This document shows positions 52,899 to 61,373 of a stretch of 64,000 bases of DNA, piece after piece. Source of the DNA: Brachyspira alvinipulli ATCC 51933 (GTDB taxonomy: Bacteria > Spirochaetota > Brachyspiria > Brachyspirales > Brachyspiraceae); contig NZ_KI912403.1 of the NCBI RefSeq assembly GCF_000518245.1, forward strand, positions 320,600 through 384,599. Direction: 5' to 3'. Under the pieces are notes generated by a model. That model searched no databases. It was not told the origin of the DNA and worked only from the letters and a program-made list of their open reading frames with translations. Numbering within the stretch: position 1 is the stretch's first letter; the number at the start of each line of letters is the position of its first letter. Both the position numbers and the translations under genes were made by a program.

Positions 52899-54191
52899 TT
52901 ATAAATATCTATTGGCAAGATCATGCACAACAGAATGATTAAATGAATGAGACGATTTATTAGCTATTATTTTAGCTTTTATTGGTCTCGATAATATATA
53001 TAAATCTCCTATTATGTCTAAGATTTTATGTCTTACAAACTCATTATCAAAATGTAATTTAGTATTTATTACTTTTCCATCACATAATAATATATGACTT
53101 CCTATCATTCCGCTGCCTGCCATGCCCATCTTTTGAGCATAATCTATGTTATCTATGGTATTAAATGATCTAGCCCTTCCAACTTCTTCCATAAATTGAT
53201 CAAAGTTTTCAAATTTATATGTATATTGCTGAACTCCTATAGAACCAGCAAAATCAATACGCAAAGTTACTTCAAGTCCATCATAAGGAGAAAGTATAAT
53301 ATAAGTCTCATTATCATTAACATTACCATAAGTTAAAGTTTCATCTATAACTATTGGTTCTATATAATCATCCTGTTCAACAAAACCAGCATCTTTTAAA
53401 GCTTCGCAAAAAACTAAGGCAGAACCATCAACATTAGGCACTTCACCATCACATTTAACCAACAAATTTGTTATTCCCATCATATGTAATGCAGCCAAAA
53501 AATGCTCAGTTGTTTTTATATATCTATTTCTAGATATCAAAGCAGTAGAATTAACCGCCCCTGATTTATCTTTTGATAAAATATTATCATGAGAAAGTTT
53601 TATATGTGTATTGGTATTGATATCAACAAATACTATACCAGTATTTACCTCTGCTGGAACAAGAGTTAAAGCAGTTTTTCTTCCTTCCATTAAAGCAAAA
53701 CCACTTACAACAACACTTTTAGCTATTGTTCTTTGAGGTACTTTATATCTACATTCATGCTTTTTATTTGAACAAACATTATTATTACTTTCTTCAGAAA
53801 CATTAATATTATTATTTTCTTTAAAAACCTCATCACAGCTGGATAATAATTTTGAAATACTGATAGGTTTTTCTAAAAAATCATAAGCTCCTATTTTTGT
53901 AGCTCTAACTGCTGTTTCGACACCAGCATGTCCACTCATCATAATAACTGTTATAGATGGAAATTTTTCTTTAATATTAGATAATATATCGAGACCATCA
54001 ACATCAGGAAGCCATACATCTAAAAATACTAAATTTATATTAGTATCATCTAAAATTTTTAATGCTTCATTATAGTTTTTAGCTATATATACATCATAAC
54101 CTTCATCTTCTAAAATACTTTGACAAGTACTAAGAATATCCTCTTCATCATCTATAATTAATATATTCTGTTTAGTTTTTACATTCTGCAT
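52899..54191 (-). CDS. Response regulator receiver fused to LpxC deacetylase
   Basis: A 430-residue two-part protein. Residues 8-120 are a full receiver domain: acidic DDEED, phospho-acceptor Asp58 in VFLDVWLPD, Ser86 in MMSGHAG and Lys108 in LEKPIS. After a linker of about 30 Asn/Ser-rich residues comes LpxC (about 150-430). Active-site residues correspond to E. coli E78/H79 (E229/H230 in TTEHFLAAL), H238/D242 (H388/D392 in VRHKILDIIGDL) and H265 (H415 in SSHSFNH). LpxC commits lipid A synthesis. Phosphorylation may tune the enzyme. The start was chosen for the GGAAGA site upstream. No kinase is adjacent. Confidence 0.9.
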   Translation of the reverse strand: MQNVKTKQNILIIDDEEDILSTCQSILEDEGYDVYIAKNYNEALKILDDTNINLVFLDVWLPDVDGLDILSNIKEKFPSITVIMMSGHAGVETAVRATKIGAYDFLEKPISISKLLSSCDEVFKENNNINVSEESNNNVCSNKKHECRYKVPQRTIAKSVVVSGFALMEGRKTALTLVPAEVNTGIVFVDINTNTHIKLSHDNILSKDKSGAVNSTALISRNRYIKTTEHFLAALHMMGITNLLVKCDGEVPNVDGSALVFCEALKDAGFVEQDDYIEPIVIDETLTYGNVNDNETYIILSPYDGLEVTLRIDFAGSIGVQQYTYKFENFDQFMEEVGRARSFNTIDNIDYAQKMGMAGSGMIGSHILLCDGKVINTKLHFDNEFVRHKILDIIGDLYILSRPIKAKIIANKSSHSFNHSVVHDLANRYL

Positions 54192-54437
54192 ATTAACAAT
54201 TCTTCCATTTATATAAATATAGTATATTAACAATATAAAATCAATACTAAATTTTATTTATTATCGATAAATATGTGTAATTTTCCTAAAAATATTATTT
54301 TAACATATATATAACCTTACAAATAAACAAATAGTTAATAAAATTATAAATTAATATATAAAAAACATTGTGTTTTTTATACTATAATTGTACAATATAG
54401 CATATTCAATATATAATTATTTTTTGAGGATATAAAG

Positions 54438-56531
54438 GTGAAAGATTTACTTATAGAAATATTGGTTGAAGAGATACCTGCAGATTTTGCTTATCCTGCA
54501 AGTATAAGTTTTAAAAAGATTATGGAAAATACATTAAAAAACAATGGTGTAAATTTCAAATCTATAGCATCATATACCACTCCAAGAAGATTATCTATTC
54601 TTGTTGAAGATGTGGAAGAAAAATCTAAAGATGAAATTATAGAATTCAGAGGTCCACTTTTTGAAAGTGCTGTAAAAGATGGTATTCCTACAAAAGCAGG
54701 GGAAGGCTTCTTAAAATCACATAATATTGATGCCAATTTAATAAAAAATATAGATGAAAATGAATCTTTTGACAAACCATATCTAAAAGATGTAAATGGA
54801 AAAAAATATATCTTTGTTAAAAAAGAAAAAAAAGGTATAGAAACAAAAAAATTATTTGAAGAAAATCTTGAGGATATAGTTTCTAATATAGATTTTAAAA
54901 AGAAAATGAGATGGGCTGATAAAGATTTTGCTTTTGTACGTCCTATTAGAAATGTGCTTGCTTTATTTGGAAATGAAATTATAAAAACTACTGTTGCTGG
55001 AATAGAAACTAATAATAAAGTAACAGGACATAGATTATTATCTCCTGAATTTGTAGAAATAAAAAATCCTAAAGATTATGAAAAAACATTACTTGAAAAA
55101 CATGTAGTAGTTTCAAGAGAGAAAAGATTAGAAAATATAATAAATCAGTTAGAAAGTATTGAAAAAGAACATGGATATGAAGCTGTTTCTAAGAAAAAAG
55201 TATCAGAAATAGTTGTAGATTTGGTAGAAGAAGCATATCTTCTTACAGCTGAATTTGATTCTAAATTCTTAGAAGTCCCTAAAGAAGTTCTAACAAGTGA
55301 AATGATAGAACATCAAAAGTATTTCCCATTATGCAAAAAAGATGGTTCCCTTACTAACCTATTTGTAATAACAGCTAATCAGCCTAAAACTCCTCAGATA
55401 ATAGCTGGTAATATAAGAGTGTTAACAGCTAGATTATCAGACGGAAGATTCTTGTATCAGGAAGATATTAAAAAAGGCATGGATGAGATGAATGAAAGAC
55501 TCGAAATGCTTATGTTTAGAAAAGAACTTGGAAGTGTTTCTGATAAAGTAAAAAGACTTGAGAAAAATTCTGAACTTTTAGTAAAACTCTTAGGTTATGA
55601 AAAGTATAAAGAGAATATACTTAAAGCAATTAAGTATATGAAATCAGATTTAGTAAGTAACATGGTTTATAACTTCCCAGAACTTCAAGGTATTATGGGC
55701 GGATATTTTGCTAAATCTATGAATCTTAATGATGATATCGCATTAGCTATTAACGAACAATACAGACCTTTATTTGCAACTGATGATATACCTTCAAATG
55801 ATATTGGTAAAGCTATAGCTATACTTGATAAAATGGATAATATTGTTGCTGGTTTCTATGTTGGAGATATACCTACAGGTTCTCAAGACCCTAACGCTTT
55901 AAGAAGACAGGCACTTGGTATTATCAATATACTTACAAAATCTAAAAAGCATGTTAATCTAAAAAAATTAATAGAAGATGCTATCAATTCTATGCCTAAA
56001 GATGCAAGAAACAACAAAAGTGAAGATTTAGTTAATGATATATTTGAATTCTTTAAATCACGTTTTGAAAATGATGTTGATTTTGCTAAAGATTCTATAG
56101 CTGGAGTTTTATCTACAGGAATAGATGATATGTATGATGCTTACTTAAAAATAGAAGCCATTGATGCATTTAGAAAGAAAAATGAAGAGTTATTCTCTAA
56201 TCTTCTAGCAGTATTCAAAAGAATTAAGAATATGATTAAATCAGCTAAAGATGTTAATTTAGATGAATCTCTATTAAAAGAAGAGGCAGAAAAATCTCTT
56301 TATAACATATATAAAGAAAAATTAAATGAAGTTAATAAACTTATGGAAAATAGAGAATATGAAAAAACATTCGCTCTATTAGCAAGTTTATATGAACCAT
56401 TAGATAAATTCTTTAAAGATATTATGGTTAATGTAGATGATGAAAAAATCAAAAATAACCGTATAGCTTTACTTTCTTCTGTAGATAAGATTTTTAAGAA
56501 TATGCTTGATTTCTCTAGTTTGGTAAAATAA
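54438..56531 (+). CDS. glyS: Glycyl-tRNA synthetase beta subunit
   Basis: A 697-residue protein of usual length starting MKDLLIEILVEEIPADFAYP, the hallmark of GlyS. Further landmarks are YTTPRRLSILVEDV, KKMRWADKDFAFVRPIRNVL, GHRLLSPEF, LTSEMIEHQKYFPLC and GSQDPNALRRQALGII. It pairs with the alpha subunit GlyQ to charge tRNA-Gly. glyQ is not in the window, so the two subunits are encoded apart. The start is GTG with GAGGA 7 bases upstream. A strong terminator follows. Confidence 0.95.
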   Translation: MKDLLIEILVEEIPADFAYPASISFKKIMENTLKNNGVNFKSIASYTTPRRLSILVEDVEEKSKDEIIEFRGPLFESAVKDGIPTKAGEGFLKSHNIDANLIKNIDENESFDKPYLKDVNGKKYIFVKKEKKGIETKKLFEENLEDIVSNIDFKKKMRWADKDFAFVRPIRNVLALFGNEIIKTTVAGIETNNKVTGHRLLSPEFVEIKNPKDYEKTLLEKHVVVSREKRLENIINQLESIEKEHGYEAVSKKKVSEIVVDLVEEAYLLTAEFDSKFLEVPKEVLTSEMIEHQKYFPLCKKDGSLTNLFVITANQPKTPQIIAGNIRVLTARLSDGRFLYQEDIKKGMDEMNERLEMLMFRKELGSVSDKVKRLEKNSELLVKLLGYEKYKENILKAIKYMKSDLVSNMVYNFPELQGIMGGYFAKSMNLNDDIALAINEQYRPLFATDDIPSNDIGKAIAILDKMDNIVAGFYVGDIPTGSQDPNALRRQALGIINILTKSKKHVNLKKLIEDAINSMPKDARNNKSEDLVNDIFEFFKSRFENDVDFAKDSIAGVLSTGIDDMYDAYLKIEAIDAFRKKNEELFSNLLAVFKRIKNMIKSAKDVNLDESLLKEEAEKSLYNIYKEKLNEVNKLMENREYEKTFALLASLYEPLDKFFKDIMVNVDDEKIKNNRIALLSSVDKIFKNMLDFSSLVK

Positions 56532-56547
56532 TATAAATTATAATAGT

Positions 56548-56583
56548 AATGAGGCTTTATTAATAAAATAATAAAGCCTCATT
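56548..56583 (+). terminator. Terminator of glyS
   Basis: 15-bp stem (56548-56562 with 56569-56583), 6-base loop, then a T run. Confidence 0.9.
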
Positions 56584-56726
56584 TTTTATATCAAAAATTA
56601 AATTGATCATTCTAAATTATTGTAATTTTAGCTAAATTTAACATTTGTTTCAAAATGAACAATATGTTTGATTTATATAACAAAATAAATCTTATCAAAT
56701 ATGAAATCAATAAAAAACAAAAAATA

Positions 56727-56754
56727 AATAAATTTTACAATTGTAAAATTTATT
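56727..56754. promoter_or_regulatory. 28-bp perfect palindrome upstream of a lipoprotein gene
   Basis: The 14-base half AATAAATTTTACAA is followed directly by its reverse complement, centred between 56740 and 56741. The core TACAATTGTA fits the TACAnnTGTA pattern bound by CopY/BlaI-type repressors. It lies 52 bp before the ATG of the lipoprotein at 56807, about where a -35 would be. Confidence 0.55.
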
Positions 56755-56806
56755 ACATATACTTATATTATATAACAAATATATTATAATTTTTAAGGAG
56801 AACAAA

Positions 56807-57556
56807 ATGAAAAAAGTACTTTTAATCACTTTAATTGTGTCTGCTTTTGTATTTTCATGCGGTAAAACAGATACTGCTGCATCATCGACAACAGATACAG
56901 TAACAAATGAAGCTGGAACTATGAATATAGATTTCCAAGCAGTATTTGGAGAAAAAGCTAATGATGATAACAATTTAACACAAAATTCATATTTGAAAGT
57001 GTCAGGTACTTATGGAAATATCGATGCAAAAGTTGATGCTGCTACAGGAGCTTCTACTCCAGCAGGAGCTACTAAATCTTGGGATGCATACAGATACCAA
57101 AACGGTCAATTTGCTGACAATAAAATAGAACGCGGATTTGGATTCTTTGTATTATACGGCGTGTCACCAGCAAAAACTTACAACTTTGACGGAATGGTTA
57201 CAGGAACTTCTCAAAAAATCTTAGACGGAACTAACGGACCTATGGTTACAGGTACAGGAGTTACTAAAGATGAAACAGGAGTAATCACTATAAGATATGC
57301 TCATGCAGGAGGACCTACTGTTTATCCTTGGGTTTATGAATTAAAATCTGATACTAATGGTATATTTAAAATAGGATATGGTTTAGAAAATAATAAAATG
57401 AGTACTTCTCAAATTTCTAATGACACAGATTTTACTAATATACAAATGACAACTGATAAAGCTAAAGACGGCATATCTTATTGGCAAGGTGATTTACAAG
57501 GTACTTTTGAAAATGATACTTTAACAATAAAAGGTACATTACAAGAAGTTAAATAA
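56807..57556 (+). CDS. Lipoprotein of unknown function
   Basis: A 249-residue lipoprotein (signal MKKVLLITLIVSAFVFSC, lipobox Cys 18) with a Thr/Ser/Ala/Asp-rich spacer. A beta-rich body follows, for example YLKVSGTYGNIDAKVDAATG, RGFGFFVLYGVSPAKTYNF and WQGDLQGTFENDTLTIKGTL. No domain is recognised. AAGGAG lies before the ATG. Codon use looks adapted to strong expression, as for an abundant surface protein. The 28-bp palindrome upstream suggests specific regulation. A terminator follows. Confidence 0.75.
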   Translation: MKKVLLITLIVSAFVFSCGKTDTAASSTTDTVTNEAGTMNIDFQAVFGEKANDDNNLTQNSYLKVSGTYGNIDAKVDAATGASTPAGATKSWDAYRYQNGQFADNKIERGFGFFVLYGVSPAKTYNFDGMVTGTSQKILDGTNGPMVTGTGVTKDETGVITIRYAHAGGPTVYPWVYELKSDTNGIFKIGYGLENNKMSTSQISNDTDFTNIQMTTDKAKDGISYWQGDLQGTFENDTLTIKGTLQEVK

Positions 57557-57569
57557 AATAAAAAAATAA

Positions 57570-57593
57570 AGGGCTTTATTTTGATAAAGCCCT
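57570..57593. terminator. Terminator between convergent genes
   Basis: 10-bp perfect stem (57570-57579 with 57584-57593) around TTTG, with A/T tracts on both sides. Confidence 0.8.
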
Positions 57594-57606
57594 ATTATTT
57601 ATATAA

Positions 57607-58086
57607 TTATAATTGTTTTGTAAACATTATACCATCGCAATAACTTCCATCCTTTAATCTGTATCCATTCTTTATAACACCAGCCTCAGTAATTCCTAAA
57701 GAACGATATAATTTAAGTGCTCCTTCATTCAATGAAACAACCCCATTATACTGCAATACTTTAAAGCCAAGGTCTTTACATCTTTTAAAAGAATCAAGTA
57801 CAAGCTCTCTTCCTATACCCTTTCCTCTCATATCAGCTCTTACACCATAAGTTGTATTGCATATATGAGAACGTCTTCCATAACCATTAGGGTGAATAAG
57901 ATAATAACCTAAAACTGTATCACCATCCACAGCACATATAACATCTATTTCTTTTTTGAAAAAGGAATATGCCTCATCAAGTTTTAATGGATATTCATCA
58001 GGATAAGCAAGAGCAGATTCAACTATTTCATTCCAAATCTTAACAATTTGCTCTACATCTTTTTCCTCATAAGAACGTATAATCAT
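57607..58086 (-). CDS. GNAT family N-acetyltransferase
   Basis: A 159-residue acetyltransferase with the acetyl-CoA loop VRADMRGKGIGRELVLDSF (motif A, R/Q-x-x-G-x-G/A) and the C-terminal NEGALKLYRSLGI typical of GNAT. It moves an acetyl group to an amine that cannot be predicted. GGAGG lies 8 bases before the ATG. No operon partner. The 147-bp gap upstream holds the inverted repeat ATGCAT...ATGCAT (58143-58160) and nothing else recognised. Confidence 0.85.
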   Translation of the reverse strand: MIIRSYEEKDVEQIVKIWNEIVESALAYPDEYPLKLDEAYSFFKKEIDVICAVDGDTVLGYYLIHPNGYGRRSHICNTTYGVRADMRGKGIGRELVLDSFKRCKDLGFKVLQYNGVVSLNEGALKLYRSLGITEAGVIKNGYRLKDGSYCDGIMFTKQL

Positions 58087-58233
58087 TTAAATACCTCCAA
58101 AAATATTAAAATTTAAAATATTGTAATGTATAATAAAATATGATGCATGAAACTATGCATTAATTTGATTGAAAAATATTATAAAAAATCAGTATATTTA
58201 TAAAAATGTATAATCATACAAAACCAAGCAACA

Positions 58234-59043
58234 CTAAAATTTTAAATGCTTCCAAGCTTCATAAAAATGATGAACAGGACCATGTCCTTTACCTACACTG
58301 TCAATTTTAGCTGCCTCTAAAGCATTAAATAGATATACTTTTCCCAATTTTGATGCTTCCAAAGGTGTTTTACCATGAGCAATATAACTGCATATAGCAG
58401 CAGAAAGAGTACATCCTGTTCCATGAGTATTTTTTGTATCTATTCTCACTGCATCTAAGAACTCTTTATAATCTTTACTCATAAATAAATCTCTTGAAAG
58501 ATCTCCTTCTAAATGTCCGCCTTTAAGCATTACATTTTTTGCTCCCATATTAAGTATATCATTGGCAGCATATATCATATCATCATCTGTTTTTATTTTT
58601 TTTAATGTCAAATCTTCCGCTTCCGGTATATTAGGAGTAATAATAGTTGATATTGGAATTATATATTTTTTCAAGCTATTAACAGCCTCTTCTAAAAGTA
58701 ATCTGTCTCCGCTTTTTGCAACCATTACAGGATCAACTATTATTGGTATATTTTTAGCATTCTCATTTAAAAATTTAGCAACTAATTTTATTATATCGCT
58801 ATTAAAAAGCATTCCAATCTTTATAGCATCAGGTATAATATCATCAAATATACAATAAAGCTGTTCTTCTATTGCCTTTATATCTATTTCATAACAGCTT
58901 TTTACACCCTGAGTATTCTGCACAGGTAAAGCAGTTAACACACTCATACCATAACAGCCCAAAGCAGAAAAAGTTTTTAAATCTGCTTGTATACCTGCTC
59001 CACCGGAACCATCGAATCCTGCTATAGTTAAAGCTTTTATCAT
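58234..59043 (-). CDS. thiD: HMP/HMP-phosphate kinase ThiD
   Basis: A 269-residue ribokinase-fold enzyme: LTIAGFDGSGGAGIQADLKT at the start, VDPVMVAKSGDRLL for nucleotide and Mg binding, ITPNIPEAEDL, and the catalytic NTHGTGCTLSAAI near the C terminus. It phosphorylates the thiamine pyrimidine precursor twice. AAGGA lies 8 bases before the ATG. No other thi genes and no TPP riboswitch motif are seen near it; the upstream neighbour (11 bp) is a receiver-PilZ protein. It may serve vitamin salvage. Confidence 0.92.
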   Translation of the reverse strand: MIKALTIAGFDGSGGAGIQADLKTFSALGCYGMSVLTALPVQNTQGVKSCYEIDIKAIEEQLYCIFDDIIPDAIKIGMLFNSDIIKLVAKFLNENAKNIPIIVDPVMVAKSGDRLLLEEAVNSLKKYIIPISTIITPNIPEAEDLTLKKIKTDDDMIYAANDILNMGAKNVMLKGGHLEGDLSRDLFMSKDYKEFLDAVRIDTKNTHGTGCTLSAAICSYIAHGKTPLEASKLGKVYLFNALEAAKIDSVGKGHGPVHHFYEAWKHLKF

Positions 59044-59054
59044 TGCAGTATCCT

Positions 59055-59762
59055 TTATTTTAATTTTTCCATATATTTATCATATATAAATTTACATATT
59101 AATCTTGAATTAAATGCTGATAAATCTGCGTATTCTCCAGTATATTCATTTCCTACTTTTTCAAGTATATTAATAGAAAAAGTAATCTTATAAGAACCTA
59201 TGGACATTGATGCGTTTTTAATTACATGTCCAATCTCAATATCTGCCTCTTGAGGCGGCATAATAAACTTTAATCCTATAGGCGACATTTCAACTATCAT
59301 ACCATGAAGTATTTGTCTTACTCCATCATGTCTGAATACAATCTTAAAATTATCTAAATCATTTATAACTATATGCTTTAATTTCTTCGGCTTTATATTA
59401 GCTTTCTCTAATAGCATATTAAACCTATTCAAAAAATCTTTTTCATTAAATGGTTTTAATAAAAATCCTGAAACCCCTATACGCATCATATTAGAAATAA
59501 ATTCTTTACTAGGCTCTAGAACATGTATTATTACATGGACACCATCATACCTATCATCCACATAAATTTTTTCAAGTATATCTAATATTTCTGCATCATC
59601 CTCATTAGCCTCTATAATAGCTACAGGAAATGGTCTTTTTCCAAACATTGGAAGAATATTTTTTTTATCTTTTACTTCAACTACCTCATAACCTGCTGTT
59701 ATTAAAATACTGATAAAACTATCTCTTATCTGTGAAGATGAATCATAAACTAATACTCTCAT
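59055..59762 (-). CDS. Atypical receiver domain with PilZ-like domain
   Basis: A 235-residue protein. Residues 1-120 have a receiver fold (MRVLVYDSSSQIRDSF, LLKPF with the Lys), but the usual Asp pair is reduced to Asp7 and the phosphorylated Asp is replaced by Glu51 (VAIIEANED). It is therefore unlikely to be phosphorylated and may be locked in an active-like state. Residues 140-230 look like a PilZ domain (FRHDGVRQILHGMIVEMSPI), although the RxxxR motif for c-di-GMP is not clear. It is likely co-transcribed with thiD downstream. Possible role in motility or c-di-GMP output. Confidence 0.7.
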   Translation of the reverse strand: MRVLVYDSSSQIRDSFISILITAGYEVVEVKDKKNILPMFGKRPFPVAIIEANEDDAEILDILEKIYVDDRYDGVHVIIHVLEPSKEFISNMMRIGVSGFLLKPFNEKDFLNRFNMLLEKANIKPKKLKHIVINDLDNFKIVFRHDGVRQILHGMIVEMSPIGLKFIMPPQEADIEIGHVIKNASMSIGSYKITFSINILEKVGNEYTGEYADLSAFNSRLICKFIYDKYMEKLK

Positions 59763-59889
59763 AAAATTATACCTAGAATTAATTATAATATTTAGTAATA
59801 TTATAATATAGAAACAATTAAAATCAATAATATATAAAATTTTAATATTCCTAAACTTATACTTCTAATAAAAATAATATTAAAAAAAG

Positions 59890-59917
59890 TTGTTTTTTTT
59901 CTTTAATTATATATAAT
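59890..59917 (+). promoter_or_regulatory. Promoter of the GH13 gene, apparently leaderless
   Basis: TTGTTT (59890-59895), 16-bp spacer, TATAAT (59912-59917). The ATG at 59924 is 6 nt after the -10 with no ribosome binding site. Confidence 0.6.
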
Positions 59918-59923
59918 TAAAGA

Positions 59924-61345
59924 ATGAAGATTTCAGGATATAATTTATTTCCTCCGCTGCTTGGACATATAAAAAATTGGTACAGCCATATTGATAGAAT
60001 AAAAAATATGGGCTTTGAATGGATTTATATAAACCCTATCACATATACAGGTTTCAGCGGAAGTTTATATGCCACTAAATACTATTATCAATATAATCCA
60101 GCCTTTTTTACAAGTTCTAATCAAATTGAAGCAGAAAATGAATTAAAAGAATTTATAAAATACTGCAATGATAATAATATAAAAATTATGATGGATCTTT
60201 TAATTAATCATTCTTCTAAAGACTGCAGCCTTGTTCAAGAACATTTTGAATGGTATAAAACTAAAGACGGAGTATTGCAATCGCCTGGAGCTTGGGATAA
60301 TGGAAAATGGATTGAATGGGGAGATTTGGCCAGTTTTAATAATAATGCAGATCCTAGCAAAGAAGAAGAAAAAGAAAATAGTACCGATAATGATAAAGAA
60401 GATGAGGAAGATATTATAATAGAAAAAATAATTAATCCTATATGGTTTTATTGGAATGATCTTATAAAACATAATTTAGATTTGGGATTCAGCGGCTTCA
60501 GATGCGATGCTGCTTATAAAGTGCCTAAAGAATTATGGAAATATTTAATAGATAATGCTAAAAAAATCAATAATGAAGCAATATTCTTTGCTGAAAGTTT
60601 AGGATGCTCTATAAAAGATACTAAAAACCTTATAAATGCCGGATTCGATTATATAGCAAGCAGTGCTAAATGGTGGGATTATGAAGGAGAATGGTTTATA
60701 GAGCAATATGATTTAGCTAGAAAAAGAACCAAACAAATAGCATTTCCTAGTAATCATGATACAAGAAGGCTTATAGAAGAATATGACGGCAATATATGGA
60801 GATTGAAACAAACATTCCTATTCACTGCAATAGTATGCGATATGTGGATGATAACCACTGGCGATGAATACGGTTTTATAAATAGATGCGATGTTGTGGG
60901 CGGAAATGAAAAAGACTATGAAAATATTAATTATGATTTGACTGAATATATAAAAAATATGACTAGTTATGTAAAAAATAATAATATACTTGCTAATTGC
61001 GGAAAAATAGTATCTTTGGATATAGAAGAAAATAAAAAATTAGAAGAATTAAAAAAAGAATGCGAAAATAATCAATCTCAAGAATGCCATAATGATAATG
61101 AAAAAGAAAACGATAATAAAAAGGATCCTTTTAGGAAATTTTACAAATATAGTTTAGATGGTAATGATAAACTTTTAATTATAGTAAATATAACCGATAA
61201 AAAAGAAAAATTGGATACTTCAAAATATGAAATAAGGAGCGATATATCTTTAGACAATAGAGTAGAAGATATAACAGAAACTATTGAAATATTACCTTAC
61301 CAATTAAAAATATTTACAACTAGAGAAAGAGCATATTGGGTGTAG
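59924..61345 (+). CDS. GH13 alpha-amylase-family enzyme, GlgE-like motifs
   Basis: A 473-residue enzyme with all four GH13 regions: DLLINHSS (91-98), GFRCDAAYK with nucleophile Asp195, FAESLG with acid/base Glu224 and SNHDTRR with transition-state Asp279. The early [20 protein letters not shown] resembles maltosyltransferase GlgE, but the large N- and C-terminal GlgE domains are missing. Two acidic low-complexity inserts (about 145-168 and 370-398) are unusual. It acts on alpha-1,4-glucan or oligosaccharide, hydrolysis or transfer not decided. No signal peptide. It lies 28 bp before a histidine kinase gene. Confidence 0.8.
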   Translation: MKISGYNLFPPLLGHIKNWYSHIDRIKNMGFEWIYINPITYTGFSGSLYATKYYYQYNPAFFTSSNQIEAENELKEFIKYCNDNNIKIMMDLLINHSSKDCSLVQEHFEWYKTKDGVLQSPGAWDNGKWIEWGDLASFNNNADPSKEEEKENSTDNDKEDEEDIIIEKIINPIWFYWNDLIKHNLDLGFSGFRCDAAYKVPKELWKYLIDNAKKINNEAIFFAESLGCSIKDTKNLINAGFDYIASSAKWWDYEGEWFIEQYDLARKRTKQIAFPSNHDTRRLIEEYDGNIWRLKQTFLFTAIVCDMWMITTGDEYGFINRCDVVGGNEKDYENINYDLTEYIKNMTSYVKNNNILANCGKIVSLDIEENKKLEELKKECENNQSQECHNDNEKENDNKKDPFRKFYKYSLDGNDKLLIIVNITDKKEKLDTSKYEIRSDISLDNRVEDITETIEILPYQLKIFTTRERAYWV

Positions 61346-61373
61346 AAAGCAGATAGTTACAAGGTGTTTTATT

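Noticed and set aside
54250-54437. T-box leader before glyS
   Set aside because: No T-box consensus (GGTGGnACCGCG) or specifier stem was found in the AT-rich leader.
59044-59054. TPP riboswitch controlling thiD
   Set aside because: Only 11 bp separate thiD from the upstream gene, and no TPP-like motif is visible there or before that gene.
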